A DNA stretch of 64,000 nucleotides from Margaritifera margaritifera (lineage: Eukaryota > Mollusca > Bivalvia > Unionida > Margaritiferidae): positions 62,001-126,000 of the forward strand of contig JAQPZY010001234.1 of NCBI GenBank assembly GCA_029931535.1. Direction: 5' to 3'. Under the pieces are notes generated by a model. That model was given only the letters and a program-made list of their open reading frames with translations, did no database searches and was not told where the DNA came from. Below are positions 1-10,879 of this stretch, piece by piece; positions within the stretch are counted from its first letter, which is position 1, and every line of letters begins with the position of its first letter. The position numbers and the translations under genes are program-made.

Positions 1-1600
1 CCTAAGATGTCAGTCAGTACAAGTCAGACGAGCAAAATCACTCTTATGCCGTTTTGTTTATATCATCAAATGAAATTATTATCATCTCATTATAAAGCTA
101 CCATTATATGCCAAACATTAAGGGGATATCAATTTAGAATTTATTTTGATGATTCAATAAACATCTTGCTGTTTTGGTATTGATGTATTAAGACGCATAA
201 GGCACTTCTTAAAGGAAATTAATACTGGAATGGAATTTTAAAAAAAAAAATGATTCACCCATTAGAGCTTAATAAACCAATCATTTAAATGTTACGCCGT
301 TCAATTAGTAGTGGAATTTTCATTGAAGACCGAATGTGCAGCTGTCTTTGAATTAGAAGTTTACTTTCATCATATGTTTAAAATAGATAAATAATTAACT
401 GATTTGCAGTAAATTAAAATTTTCTGAATATGTTTGTCTTAAAAAGTTTATCACCGGCCTCCTCATAGTTATCATGTTAATATGATTTCGTCCAGGATTC
501 TTTTGAATCTTAATATTTGTATTTTTTTATGTATCTCGGTGCAGTATAATTTAGAGGTCCTTGTATTTTTGAGTACTGCATAGCACCTGTAGATCGGATG
601 AAGAAGATGGTGTGGATCGAAGCGACTTTAGCGCTTAGGGGATGAACCTCAACTCTTGAAAAATGATAAAAACTGTTCTTAGATGCATCATTCACTATGC
701 TAATAAAATTTCCTTCAAATTTAGGAGCACACAAAGATATAACAGTCTGGCGGACCTAGGTCTAGGGTGCTGACATATGTAATCACACGATAATTTTTGA
801 TATCGATAAAACATGATATTTCATACCATCTTAATTGTTGTAGTTCAGGCACAATCAATTAGGCAACAGCAATATAACCACTGACACAGTGGTTTCAGTC
901 GCGAAAAGACGAATATGTAGGAACCGTTGCTAGAACAAGGCATGACTGCAGAATGATTGCCATTTTAAAAAAAAAAATGAAGGTCGTAAACGGACAACCG
1001 CTAAAAAGATGTTACCACAAAAAAAAGGTATAAAGCTGGCATCGTCAGGTGGTGCTGACTTTCAAACTTAGTACGAGACATGTTTCAATTATTTGAGTTA
1101 TAAATCTTTATCTAAACCAGAACATTTCTGGTTCACTCATATTTTTGTAAGACAAAAATACCCTCGAATCAGTGGACTGAAGTTATACATTAGTGTCATC
1201 TACAAAGTGATGTGAAGAAACAGAGTACTGGACCACTTAAACATTACAACATATTTTAAAATATTTTATAAGGATACAAGAACATTTCTTGACCACTTAT
1301 ATTTAAAAAAAATAAAATAAAATAAACTCAAGTTCCTACACCAGTCATACTTTTTTTTAAACAAAAATATCATCGAGTACATGGATCACTATAATAGTAT
1401 AAAACAAAAATACCATCTAGTCCTTAGAAGAAATACTCATTTTTTGATTGTGCGTTGAGTGGAGCGCAACATAATTTGAAAGATTTGACACAGTATAAAT
1501 AATGGCACAGTGCCGGTTTGTTATCATTTCAACGGTTTTCAGAAAGGTAGTTGAAATATTTAATGAGTTTAACGTAAAAATCAAAAATCTCGGTAAGACA
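1..1600. other. AT-rich non-coding flank
   Basis: No frame longer than about 75 codons and no recognisable motif is present. The stretch has short A and T runs and AAAATA-type simple sequence near 1,305-1,325. I see no gene, RNA or clear repeat here. The left boundary of the fossil DNA element that follows could lie inside this interval, but I found no terminal inverted repeat. Confidence 0.5.
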
Positions 1601-1607
1601 AATTAAA

Positions 1608-1892
1608 GTGCATTTGTTTACAAGTTTGGATGAGATGAAAGTGTGGACAAAGCTAGTTGTGTTTCAAATTAACATACACGAGAATAAAACTATTGATTTC
1701 CAAATTTCAGACATCCCTAAAGATATCTTGGAATGTTTTAGAAAAGATAAAGATTTACCGATTGGATTCAGTGTTGATAACATCGAGATCCGCATCATCA
1801 ATCCTAATAGCAGGATTATTAAAGCATTATGGTATGAAGAAGGAACAAATTACGTATTTGATGTAGATACATGTACAAATTTGTATTCGTAA
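1608..1892 (+). pseudogene. Unidentified 94-codon frame in the fossil DNA element
   Basis: This is the longest clean frame at the left end of the fossil element; the nominal start is GTG. The product would be a small soluble protein with mixed charged and hydrophobic residues and no signal peptide or membrane segment. A central stretch contains Asp-Ile-Pro-Lys-Asp-Ile, and the C-terminal half alternates beta-type hydrophobics (VDNIEIRIINPN). I do not recognise the family. It lies on the same strand as the later capsid-region and ATPase remnants, so it may be an accessory gene of the same element. That is inferred from position only, and it could be a chance frame. Confidence 0.3.
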
Positions 1893-2227
1893 AATTTACA
1901 GTACAACTTGAATATGTACAAAATGTTACAATCAATCTACAATGATTCAACAACAACATACACATAATTTATGGAGAACAATGTTCGATTCAAAACAGCT
2001 CATGGTTATTCAGTGTAAGACGTAACTGCCTCATATTCAAGCACGGGAATGGCAACATATACATAAATCAGAAAACGCTCATACGTTTGAAGGAATTGAA
2101 GAAACGTTGCAAATTGTTGAAACTAATACTTACTGTTGCGGATGGATGTCATTTTGACTTGTTGATAACACCAAAAGATAATTTGTCCAGCGTAAAGTAT
2201 TCTTTGCATGTTTAAATACCGTTTTAA

Positions 2228-2473
2228 ATGGCTAAAAATGAATATTATTTACTACATCTTTACTACGATCCTGAAAGTCCAGTTGCTGATACAAATATCA
2301 AACAACTGTGGAATCAGATTATACGGAACAGAAAGAAAACAAGCGCGAAAACGATTTTCCTCCAGAAGGTCTTTGTTAGTCACTTGCATGACCAGTTGCA
2401 GACTGTCATTGTTGACATGGAAGCCTACAAAAATGCAACGATGGATACAAATACATTTTTACTCTTCGGCTGA
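2228..2473 (+). pseudogene. Unidentified 81-codon frame in the fossil DNA element
   Basis: The frame starts at an ATG and reads to a stop after 81 codons. Beyond the stop, further coding-like stretches continue in shifting frames to about 2,940, which suggests a longer protein broken by indels. The N-terminal part contains the segment EYYLLHLYYDPES. No domain is recognised. It sits between two other small + strand frames of the fossil element. Membership is inferred from orientation and neighbours. Confidence 0.3.
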
Positions 2474-3123
2474 GACAGTATAAAGGTAAAAGGGAGATGA
2501 CTCTTTTGGAGAAATCTTTAAAGATCGAAAGCCTCAAAATATATAGTTTGTTGAGGGAAAGAGTTTTGCAACAAAAGCGTTGAGGATTTGGTGGACGAAA
2601 GAACAACATCGAGTATTTTTCAACTTATTCAGACAAAAACGCATTTTAAGTGGAAAAGTTTAACAGAAACTCAACTATTTAAGCATTTCACCCACATTAA
2701 AGCAGAAAATCAGCTGCCGTTTTATCAAAACTAAATGATGGATACAATAACATCCATCACTCATCAATATAAATCACTCCAGGTAAAACTAATAAGAAGA
2801 AAACAGATCAAAAGTATGGAACAATCTATTCGGTTTATTGTCAACTTAAATGGTTGTAACTCCTAGATTCAAACAATGAAACAATCAGAACTTCAAAATA
2901 TTAAACCATATTTGCAAAGGGCGATTTTATAATTTTACCGAGGAAGTATTTAAAATCAGGCATGTAAGTTAAGGTGATCTAGTTGTTCACAAACTAGAAG
3001 ATTTAAAGGGAGAAAACATGGAGAGCATATTTTCAGGAAAAGAGTTATCTCTACAAGACAAACAAACGACATATACAAAGTGAAACATATTTTGAAGACT
3101 AATGAACGGTAAAAGGTAAATAC

Positions 3124-3339
3124 ATGCGAAATGGAAATGATATGATCAAACGTTCTTCATTTGAGAACCAGTTGAAAACATTACTCCATTCAAATATATG
3201 GTGTACAGAAAGTACACCTCTACATTGGAGACGATTGAGGAAGAGTGCTGAAATGGCAGTAAAACGTAGACTAAAACTTCGCTTTTTCAAAGATTGCGAG
3301 CTTCTAGAATGTGAAAGATGTGGAACAACAGCGCATTAG
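3124..3339 (+). pseudogene. Unidentified basic 71-codon frame in the fossil DNA element
   Basis: An ATG-started frame encoding a strongly basic peptide with the Arg/Lys-rich centre HWRRLRKSAEMAVKRRLK and a C-terminal Cys pair (ECERC). The composition would suit a nucleic-acid-binding fragment, but no family is recognisable. It ends 17 bp before the 290-bp tandem duplication. It could be a truncated piece of a larger gene. Confidence 0.25.
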
Positions 3340-3355
3340 AAAATGAAGGAGTAAA

Positions 3356-3937
3356 AAATTAACGGCATGCAAATTCGTATTGATAACAAAACCAGAGAGA
3401 AATCGGAGTGTAATTCAGAAGCATCACAGTTCATCAACAAAATGATACAACATTATCTACAATGTCCTGGTTGAGTAATAAATTACGCCATAGGAGAAAT
3501 TAAAAGAGATTACTTCGAAATATATTAAGTTAATTTTCATTATATTTAAAATAGTTCAAACACAAGTACAATGTAAAAGACTGCATTCAGTTTGGTATAC
3601 GAGATCTTGAACAACATAAAAGGTATATGAAACATATCGACGTTGAAATTAACGGCATGCAAATTCGTATTGATAACAAAACCAGAGAGAAATAGAAAAG
3701 TAATTCAGAAGCATCACAGTTCATCAACAAAATGATACAAAATTATCTGCAATGTCCTGGTTGAGTAATAAATTACGCCATAGGAGAAATTAAAAGAGAT
3801 TACTTCGAAATATATTAAGTTAATTTTCATTATATTTAAAATAGTTCAAACACAAGTACAATGTAAAAGACTACATTTAGTTTGGTATACGAGATCTTGA
3901 ACAATATAAAAGGTATATGAAACATATCGACGTTGAA
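3356..3937 (+). repeat. Recent 290-bp tandem duplication
   Basis: Two direct copies (about 3,356-3,645 and 3,646-3,935) begin with AAATTAACGGCATGCAAATT and differ at only a few positions, for example GGAGTGT versus AAAAGT near 3,415 and 3,695. One frame across the junction reads coding-like (MKHIDVEINGMQIRIDNK), so the duplicated DNA probably belonged to a gene of the fossil element. The high identity compared with the decay around it says the duplication is younger than the element's inactivation. Confidence 0.85.
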
Positions 3938-4176
3938 TGCAATCATGACTAGATTTAAACTTCTTTAAAATTTCTTTAAAAGAAGATATAGTAGTGATTG
4001 ACACAAATTCCCAATCATATATGCATTTTTCTTAGATAATATTTTAATCACGTTCAAATTTAACGCTTCCATGAAACCTTATATCACAAAGAACTATCAC
4101 ATAATTAACCAAAATCAGTTGAAATGGGAAGAATTTATAACAAACTTTATGAGGTAAACGCCAGTACACTTAAACA

Positions 4177-4179
<3 letters not shown>

Positions 4180-4255
<76 letters not shown>
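4180..4255. repeat. (TA)n microsatellite
   Basis: About 38 uninterrupted TA units. Any reading frame through it (Ile-Tyr repeats on the opposite strand) is an artefact. Confidence 0.98.
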
Positions 4256-4258
<3 letters not shown>

Positions 4259-5377
4259 ATGGACTTTTATTTGACATTTTGTAGCATTTGAAATTAAACT
4301 ACGGAAATAAATGGGACAATCAAAATTGGGCGGTGTTGCCGTAGTACAATCATCGCAGGAGGCGAGGGGTTCCAAAATAACAATTCGTAGATTTCATATT
4401 TGGGAATCAGTTACACACTTAAAAATGTAGTGGGAAAAAAAACTGATGAAGGAAACGGAAAAACAAAGTACAAAATACAGATGCAAATATTGTGTAAAGT
4501 AAATGACATCTAGCTGGTATTACAGTGGAGGAAATGAAGCTAATAATTTCAGCTTCTTTTAGCCAGTTCACAATTGACTACCTGATAGTAAATGGACTTT
4601 TTCCTGACAAAATTATTACCCAATAAATAGAATTACGTTAAAACAAATTAAGATGTTAAAAGTGATTTGGTCATGGAAATTGGAGACAAGAGCAAAGTGA
4701 ATAATAACGACACAATATCATACAAAGCTTTAAATTCGTTAGAGGCCATTATGGAAACAGTTTTAGCTAATCTAGTGTTGCTGCAGCTGGATTGTGTCTA
4801 GTGGAAGAGTACAATATTAGAAGGCATTGTTGCAAAAACATGATGATAAAGTAACGTCTGCCATTACCAAGCTAAGCAGTATCGATGATATAATAACCAA
4901 AACAACCATGAACAATAAAACCAACCATGAGAAGTTTATTTTGACCATAAACATACGAGGAGATAAAAATCACGATTAGGAAAGAAAATGAATGCAGAAA
5001 AAGACATAAAGGAAGCAAAGAAATTGACTTGAAAGAGAACAAATCTTGCTTTACAGGAAAGGACGACACAGGTTGAAAATAAAAAACTGTAACTATTGAC
5101 TGGTTAGGTTTTGGCTGTGCTAATTTATCCAGTAAAACTGGAGAGATATATTATAATAGACAACAATGACAACCTATCCATTTCATTACAGGTAATAGAT
5201 TCTGTTGTTGGATATGAAACTATTTTGAACTCAAAAACAATACCTTCAACTACATCAATGACAAGAATGAAGGAAGAAATGTTCTAATTTCTGATGGTTA
5301 TGGCAACCTTGAAATGTATATCAAAAGAACAAAAGAGAGACAAACTGCAAATATTGACAATAAAGAAAGTATTGATA

Positions 5378-5397
5378 TTTAATGTTTGAAACAGCCC

Positions 5398-5411
<14 letters not shown>
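5378..5411 (+). repeat. Left arm of a 34-bp perfect inverted repeat
   Basis: The 34 bases beginning TTTAATGTTTGAAACAGCCC are the exact reverse complement of 9,571-9,604. Weaker similarity continues on the far side of the TA tract (AAATCTGTTGAA versus AAATCTTGTGAA). This suggests an inverted duplication of a longer TA-containing segment. Confidence 0.85.

Positions 5412-5459
<48 letters not shown>
5403..5459. repeat. (TA)n microsatellite
   Basis: About 28 TA units inside the fossil element. The left side is part of a 34-bp perfect inverted match to 9,571-9,604. Confidence 0.97.
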
Positions 5460-5462
<3 letters not shown>

Positions 5463-6264
5463 CTTCAACAGATTTAAAAGATCTAGATTTGGAGCAACAG
5501 TTTACAACAGATACAGTCGTATTAAAAAATGAAATAGATAGAACGATGCTCGCATAAAGTGGCAACACTAATACAGCTACAATCGAAATAAGCAAAACAT
5601 AGATACAATCGACACTGAATGAACACGGAAACTGGTTTCAACTGATTTGATTCATATATTTATAATTTTGAAAAAAGGAATTGATAATGACAACATGGAT
5701 TTTGATTAGATAACTAAAGTTTGCGATGATTTGTATAGATTTGCGCTATTAGTATTGTTCTGAATCATGAAGTATTTAACTGTAAGTCCAAGTAATACAC
5801 TTACAATCATTATAGTGAGAAAAGATAGTACTGCATAAATAATTATTAAAGGGACGTTAGACGGTTTTAAGTTTGAAACTTAACCCAATAATGAGGTAAA
5901 AGTTACGGATTCAATTATGCCCCATCATGTTGTGCAGAATACAAATTAAGCACACTATATGCTTCAGATTGATATGCCATTCACATAGGACAATCAAGCT
6001 TATGCATATAGATCTTCATCTTTATATATATCTATATAACATTTTTTATTTTTATTTCATTGGATTAGAGGCAAACAATCAAGGTGTTACTTACTCATCA
6101 TAACTCAAAAACTAATCCGAAGATGGACTTTATACTGTAAAAGAATCAATCTATCAATAATTGGAATTTACAAACAATCACTTAATTAGACACGATGTAC
6201 AATACAAGCATACAAACGGGCAGCAATATCAAAATTAGTTACTCATAAATAAAACAAAATATCT

Positions 6265-6480
6265 ATGGCCACAACAGCAGTCACGATTGGAGGAGCAATA
6301 ACTAATGGTCTAGCATTTGCATAAAGCAGCTGTATGTTCAAGTTATTTGATTGAAATGGAAATCATGAATAGAAATTAAGCATGATAAAATCATCAAAGA
6401 ATACCAGAGAAAAACAGAGGAGTTCAATAAGAAATGATACAAGACACTTGACAACTTGAACGAAAGATCGAGAGCATAAG
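6265..6480 (+). pseudogene. Broken small Ala/Gly-rich protein of the fossil element
   Basis: ATG at 6,265 begins 20 codons with a small-residue hydrophobic N-terminus (MATTAVTIGGAITNGLAFA) followed by a TAA. Beyond it the reading continues in coding-like fashion through further stops, with a Lys/Glu-rich helical stretch (IIKEYQRKTEEFNKK). A hydrophobic small-residue N-terminus followed by a coiled, charged segment resembles minor structural proteins of Polinton/adintovirus-type elements. That comparison is from general family knowledge and is weak. The capsid-region candidate follows 0.7 kb downstream on the same strand. Confidence 0.35.
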
Positions 6481-7210
6481 GTGTGGTGACTCATCGCTTA
6501 AACAACCTTATTCTATATTTGCGTATTCCTATAATGATGACGGTAGACATCTTTTTAAAACATCCTGTTGGTCAGGCAAAACGTTCACAACCAAGGTAAA
6601 CTAAATTAATTATTTATATCAACATGTCAATGATAAATAAAATACGAGTACATAATTATAGCTCTTGTGTTGTTGGTATGTTTCTTACAAGTTTCTTAAA
6701 AAAGAAAGAGCGTATTCACATTCATTTGTATGAAAAAAAAGACGTATTCACATTCATTTTTATGGATAATAAAGAATAAAACGTCAACTTAATTAAATAC
6801 TAAGCTCCTCACAAACAGAAAAAATGCCACAACGAATGAAAAAATAAATAAATTAAAAACACATTTTATCACATATATCCCAAACAGCATTAAATGCGAA
6901 GAAACATTACTGATATGAATACCAAAGGTAAATCTAAATATATTGCCTGTACCGGGTAGTTTCTTTGTGTTGCTAACAATACATTCGTAAACTGTTTGGG
7001 TAGAATGTTTGTAAAACACATCACAATATCATACGGAAGCATTTATCTTTACAAGGTTTCAACATTTTCAAGACATACAAACAGTTGTGGCTCCTATTTC
7101 AGTTAAAACAAGTAAGATTAAACAAGGTAATATGAATGAAAAAAATGAGAAAGTTACGATGAGGATTTTGTAATGCACACACTACTCGTACAGGAGCTGT
7201 ACGATTTGCG

Positions 7211-7620
7211 GTGTATGTAAATTGTTTTAGAATACCACTTGACAATCAGATACTAACATATCATTGTTCACTGTATCCTTGTGTTCTTCCTCAGGATGTT
7301 AGATTCAACATTAAACTTGCAAAAGCCTCTGAAGTAATTAACGACAGAACTACGAACTGTAACACATTTGCCTCCAGAACGACAAGATTACGTCCGAATC
7401 AATTGCTCAGTCGTTTAATGATAAGTACAGAAATAGAATAGCTTTCGTTTACGAAATACATCACTATGGAGATAACTTCAGCATAGCTGTCAATATATCT
7501 TTAACAAACCTCAAACCTAATTATTCCAGGATAAGTTTATAAGGTGATTTGAATTGTGCAGAAAGAGTGGAGAAAGTAATCCAGAAACTTTTTGAACTCA
7601 TCAATGCAAAATAAGTTAGT
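7211..7620 (+). pseudogene. Capsid-region candidate, broken
   Basis: The best frame (7,211-7,441; nominal GTG start) holds a beta-rich stretch (FRIPLDNQILTYH, then LPQDVRFNIKLAKASEV). After the stop, a second readable piece continues in the same direction (FVYEIHHYGDNFSIAVNISL). The mix of alternating hydrophobics and 'PLDNQILT...DVRF' spacing, together with the packaging ATPase 0.45 kb downstream, makes a major-capsid-type protein plausible. I cannot confirm a jelly-roll by reading. Several stops separate the two pieces, so no functional product is possible. It could instead be another structural gene of the same element. Confidence 0.4.
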
Positions 7621-8050
7621 GACTATTAGATTTAAGCCGGACATGGTGTATTCCGAGGATTTTCATTTGATTCAACAGTTTACAGAAGACGGTACGTATT
7701 TCTTTGATGAACAACAATGGTACATATAAATTAGTAATGTAACTAGTAACAACTTTTACACTGACAACCATTGCATCTGGCTTGATTTTAGACTTAATAA
7801 GATAGCATATTACATGGTTGCGGTTTTCAATTATTCAACGTACATAATGTACCCATTTTCAAGTGAACAGGAAAAACAATTGTAGATGCTCGCAAAAATG
7901 TAAATTTGTTTGAGTATCAGACTCACGTTAACAACAGAAACAATCAGCTAAAGTCAATTATGTTTTAAATAAATAGCATAAATGTACCTAAAGGAACTTA
8001 TGATCATGATAAACTGAATTTAATAGAGACCTTTTTATTACATCATTCTC

Positions 8051-8500
8051 ATGTGTCCATCTTTTCTGCGCAACAAGACTTACGATAGAAAGTGGTTAGT
8101 AAAATATCAAAAGAGGATCTTGATAGATCCTGAGGATAAACTAGATATATTACTGGTTGATTTGTACCAAAGAACCAATACTTATTTAATTGATGATTGT
8201 AGGAATTTAGTTAATGTCCAAAAGAAAGCTACTAAGCTTAGGGGACTAGCTTTTAGTGGTAGACATTTTGAAATATTAGTATTGGTGATCATGCAAATGT
8301 ACAACTCAGTAATCAAAGATGTTAGAGTATATACATGAACACGTTCAGTGGTTGTCTTCTAAAACAAGGACAAAATAGCAGCGGAAACAGAGAGAACATT
8401 ATTTCGGATGCAATGAAAGTAGAAATTGTAGATATTTTGAAGCAGAACAAACGAAACAAAAGTTTAATGCGTTTAGAGTGTCCTTTTGGATATAAATTGT
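8051..8500 (+). pseudogene. FtsK/HerA-type (A32-like) DNA-packaging ATPase remnant
   Basis: The frame 8,051-8,338 starts near a degenerate P-loop-like segment (CPSFLRNKT, lacking the Gly residues of a working Walker A). About 30 codons later comes a Walker B-like stretch, TYLIDDC, followed by KKATKLRGLAFSGRH and then a sensor-like Gln segment (IMQMYNSVIKDVR). The order hydrophobic-IDDC, LAFSGRH, Q-Y-x-S-V-x-K-x-x-R is the hallmark of packaging ATPases of Polintons, adintoviruses and nucleocytoplasmic viruses. They use ATP to load genomes into capsids. A C-terminal piece (VEIVDILKQNKRNKSLM) continues to about 8,500 after a stop. The damaged P-loop and the truncation mean it is inactive. Confidence 0.65.
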
Positions 8501-8779
8501 TTGTAGCATAGGTACACATTGCCTTCATCAGTAGAGGCGAGGCGCATCTTGAATGGAACGGTACGCCGACATAACTGTGAGGTGATGTATTCAAACTGAT
8601 AACAAAGAAACTCTTATCTTCATACATAGAGAATGATACTTGGCTCATTCTTACGCCATGCATATAGTGATTTTAAGATCTGAGTAAATTCATCTCTTTA
8701 TACTTGTTGTTAAATATGCAATCTCGAATTGTAAATTTTGAATCACAAATATTATGCTTTATTTGCAAATGTTCTACTC

Positions 8780-9103
8780 ATTTTTCGCAGTCTTGAATGA
8801 AAATATGTTTATCTAAACCCCAAACCTCTCTAATTGGAATTCCAGTTAGTTCATCTTTGAAAACGCCTGGTATATTTTTTATTCATTTGTAGTAAACCAA
8901 ACAGGTTATACTTTGGATAGTCACTAGTGTCATAAACTTTTAAGTTCCCTTTCATATTCTCCATCTCTTTTAACAAAAGGCTGCTGTTCGTTAACTTGAA
9001 GTCTTTTTCAAAATCAGTTAAGTTCTTCTATCGAAAAGTTGTATTGATCACTCTTTAAGGTTGTAACAACAGTTGCTGTTTGAACATAACCACGAAGGCC
9101 TTG

Positions 9104-9162
<59 letters not shown>

Positions 9163-9397
9163 CTCGTCTGTATTTGGAATAAAATTGGTTTTCTTTATTC
9201 ACAGTGTCTTGACGCGCCAACTTTTTGACGACGGGGTATGAATCGTATCCTGAAAGATTGTGCTTGAACAACGGGATGAATTTTGAACACTCGAAGTTGA
9301 GGTGGCGTTTGTCATATACAGGACCTATATATGTGCCAGTTAACCGAACTATTTGTTTAACATTTGTTTGTTTAATTAAACAAATACTTTTTATCAC
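8780..9397 (-). pseudogene. Protein-primed family B DNA polymerase remnant
   Basis: Read on the - strand, the upstream part (about 9,397-9,165) contains FECSKFIPLFKHNLSGYDSY. This matches the Exo II region (x-H-N-L-S-G-Y-D) of the 3'-5' exonuclease domain of protein-primed family B polymerases. Downstream, after the (TA)n tract (9,106-9,160), another frame at about 9,025-8,880 contains DFEKDF directly followed by KLTNSSLLLKEMENM, a degraded motif B of the polymerase palm/fingers. Then comes KVYDTSDYP, typical of the C-terminal part of Maverick/adintovirus polymerases. Most of the palm between exonuclease and motif B is missing, and the frames are broken. It converges with the ATPase remnant, a usual Polinton arrangement. 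Confidence 0.7.
9106..9160. repeat. (TA)n microsatellite inside the polymerase remnant
   Basis: About 27 TA units separate the exonuclease and motif-B pieces of the DNA polymerase relic. It marks the position of a large loss or replacement of the polymerase centre. Confidence 0.97.
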
Positions 9398-9570
9398 AAA
9401 GGTTTGTTAATTTGAAATACATTTCATCATTTTATGTAAATTCCATTGGGTTAATACTTGTACTCATCATATACAAGTTTTGCAATCCTAATTAAACTTT
9501 TGTAGAATACTTGAATCCAATCTGTACCCCTGTGCATGATTAGGTCATAAATCTTGTGAATTTTTTAAAG

Positions 9571-9604
9571 ATATATATAATTTTGGGCTGTTTCAAACAT
9601 TAAA
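9571..9604 (-). repeat. Right arm of a 34-bp perfect inverted repeat
   Basis: Exact reverse complement of 5,378-5,411. Both arms abut TA dinucleotides, but here the TA tract is only a few units long. The arms are 4.2 kb apart and enclose the capsid-region, ATPase and polymerase remnants. Confidence 0.85.
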
Positions 9605-9818
9605 ATTCAGAAGGTATGAGTTTTGCAGTCTCGACAGTCCAGTTGTGCTGTTGTAGCTCTGGAACACTTTGTCATGGGCAATGAATCTTCGACGTCTAGG
9701 ATATAGAGTCGGCATAGGTGAGGTGTTCGCAATCGCAGTTAAAGACAAGAAAGTCCTTTTACATTTTTATCGTCAAAGAAATCAGAACAGTGTTATAATG
9801 CGTCTTTAACCCTTGATA

Positions 9819-9833
9819 ACACACACACACACA

Positions 9834-9890
<57 letters not shown>
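9819..9890. repeat. (AC)n(TA)n compound microsatellite
   Basis: About eight AC units, a short break, then about 27 TA units. Confidence 0.95.
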
Positions 9891-9894
<4 letters not shown>

Positions 9895-10424
9895 AAAGCG
9901 TAGGTAAGCTTTTCAAATGACGCTTGTTGGAGTGTGCAAGGAAGAAAACATTGAAACAGTCAAAATATTAAACCGCAATGACATGACTTAATTGATTGTA
10001 ATTTACTAACATTTCTGAGACGCTTTTGCTTGAGAATATTGTATAAAAAAACAAAATTCGAAATGTCTAATCCTTGTATTTTAAAGTCGTGTGTAGCAAT
10101 GATATAGTTAATGTTTATGTCATAATTGATACTGATCTGTACCAATTCAATGTTTTCCAAGGTTGAGTGAACTAGTTTGGATAGCTCATAAAGCTTGGTT
10201 TCCTATGTAGACAGAAAAACTTTGTCTAGCTCATAAAACTTGGCTGCATCATTCTAGATAGATGCAACCCTAATAGCCAACTCCTGGTGTGCGGGTCTCA
10301 CAAATGTTTGATGCATCGACTTGTATTTGTTGTATGATATTTTGCAGACTGCTGCATTCTGCTGACAATGCGTGTTTTATTCGAACAGTTAAAGCATTGA
10401 CATTTTGGAGTGACATCTTTGTAA
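9891..10424. other. Unassigned spacer
   Basis: A near-duplicate phrase (ATAAAGCTTGG / ATAAAACTTGG, both after TAGCTC) recurs at about 10,180-10,245. There is a 66-codon frame on the - strand (9,960-10,160) with no recognisable features. Some of this could be the eroded N-terminal part of the polymerase gene, but I cannot support that. Confidence 0.4.
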
Positions 10425-10484
10425 ACTGATTGAATAGGATCTTTTAAAGCTTTGTAAACTGATTTAATAGGATATTTTAAAGCT
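10425..10484 (+). repeat. Two tandem 33-bp units
   Basis: TTTGTAAACTGATTGAATAG...TTTTAAAGC occurs twice in direct succession with two differences. Confidence 0.85.
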
Positions 10485-10879
10485 CACTTGACCCTAATTT
10501 AAGTTGTAAGAGTAATTTAAAGTTCTAGATCTCTCATACAGGAATGGCTGAATTATTGTTGTGGGGTAGAAGAATTAGCATTGAGATTCGTGACCACTAA
10601 ACTCTGTTCAATTAGGTTGCACAAGTTTATAAAGCCTTTCCAACTTTTCAATTAAAATTGTAAGAAAGTAGTTTAAGACAGAAAATGTGGAACATCTTTC
10701 CAATCAAGAGGCATAAGTGGGCTTAACGTTGTTCTCTTGTCTGACATCTGCCTTATAGCCTAATGCATGTACAAGTTCTCCAAGAAATCTGGTGAAGTAT
10801 GGTGATTTCTGCAGAACTTATCTCCAATTATATTTATTGCATACGTCAGAAAAAATTGTTTCCATGTTTCTCTGTTTTG

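Larger units (their letters stand above)
1600..9410. mobile_element. Fossil Maverick/Polinton- or adintovirus-like element
   Basis: The sequence shows a run of broken + strand frames ending in a packaging-ATPase-like stretch (8,051-8,500). Immediately beyond, on the opposite strand, lie two pieces of a family B DNA polymerase (about 8,780-9,397). A packaging ATPase facing a protein-primed polymerase, next to a capsid-region candidate, is the known gene set of Maverick/Polinton elements and the related adintoviruses. Everything is interrupted by stops, frameshifts, (TA)n insertions and a 290-bp tandem duplication, so it is a relic. I did not find the retroviral-type integrase, the maturation protease or the terminal inverted repeats expected of an intact element, so the boundaries are approximate. 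The assignment rests mainly on the ATPase and polymerase. Confidence 0.6.

Noticed and set aside
4115..4375. 86-codon frame with long Ile-Tyr run
   Set aside because: Translation of the (TA)n tract; similar frames at 5,284, 9,104 and 44,684 are rejected for the same reason.
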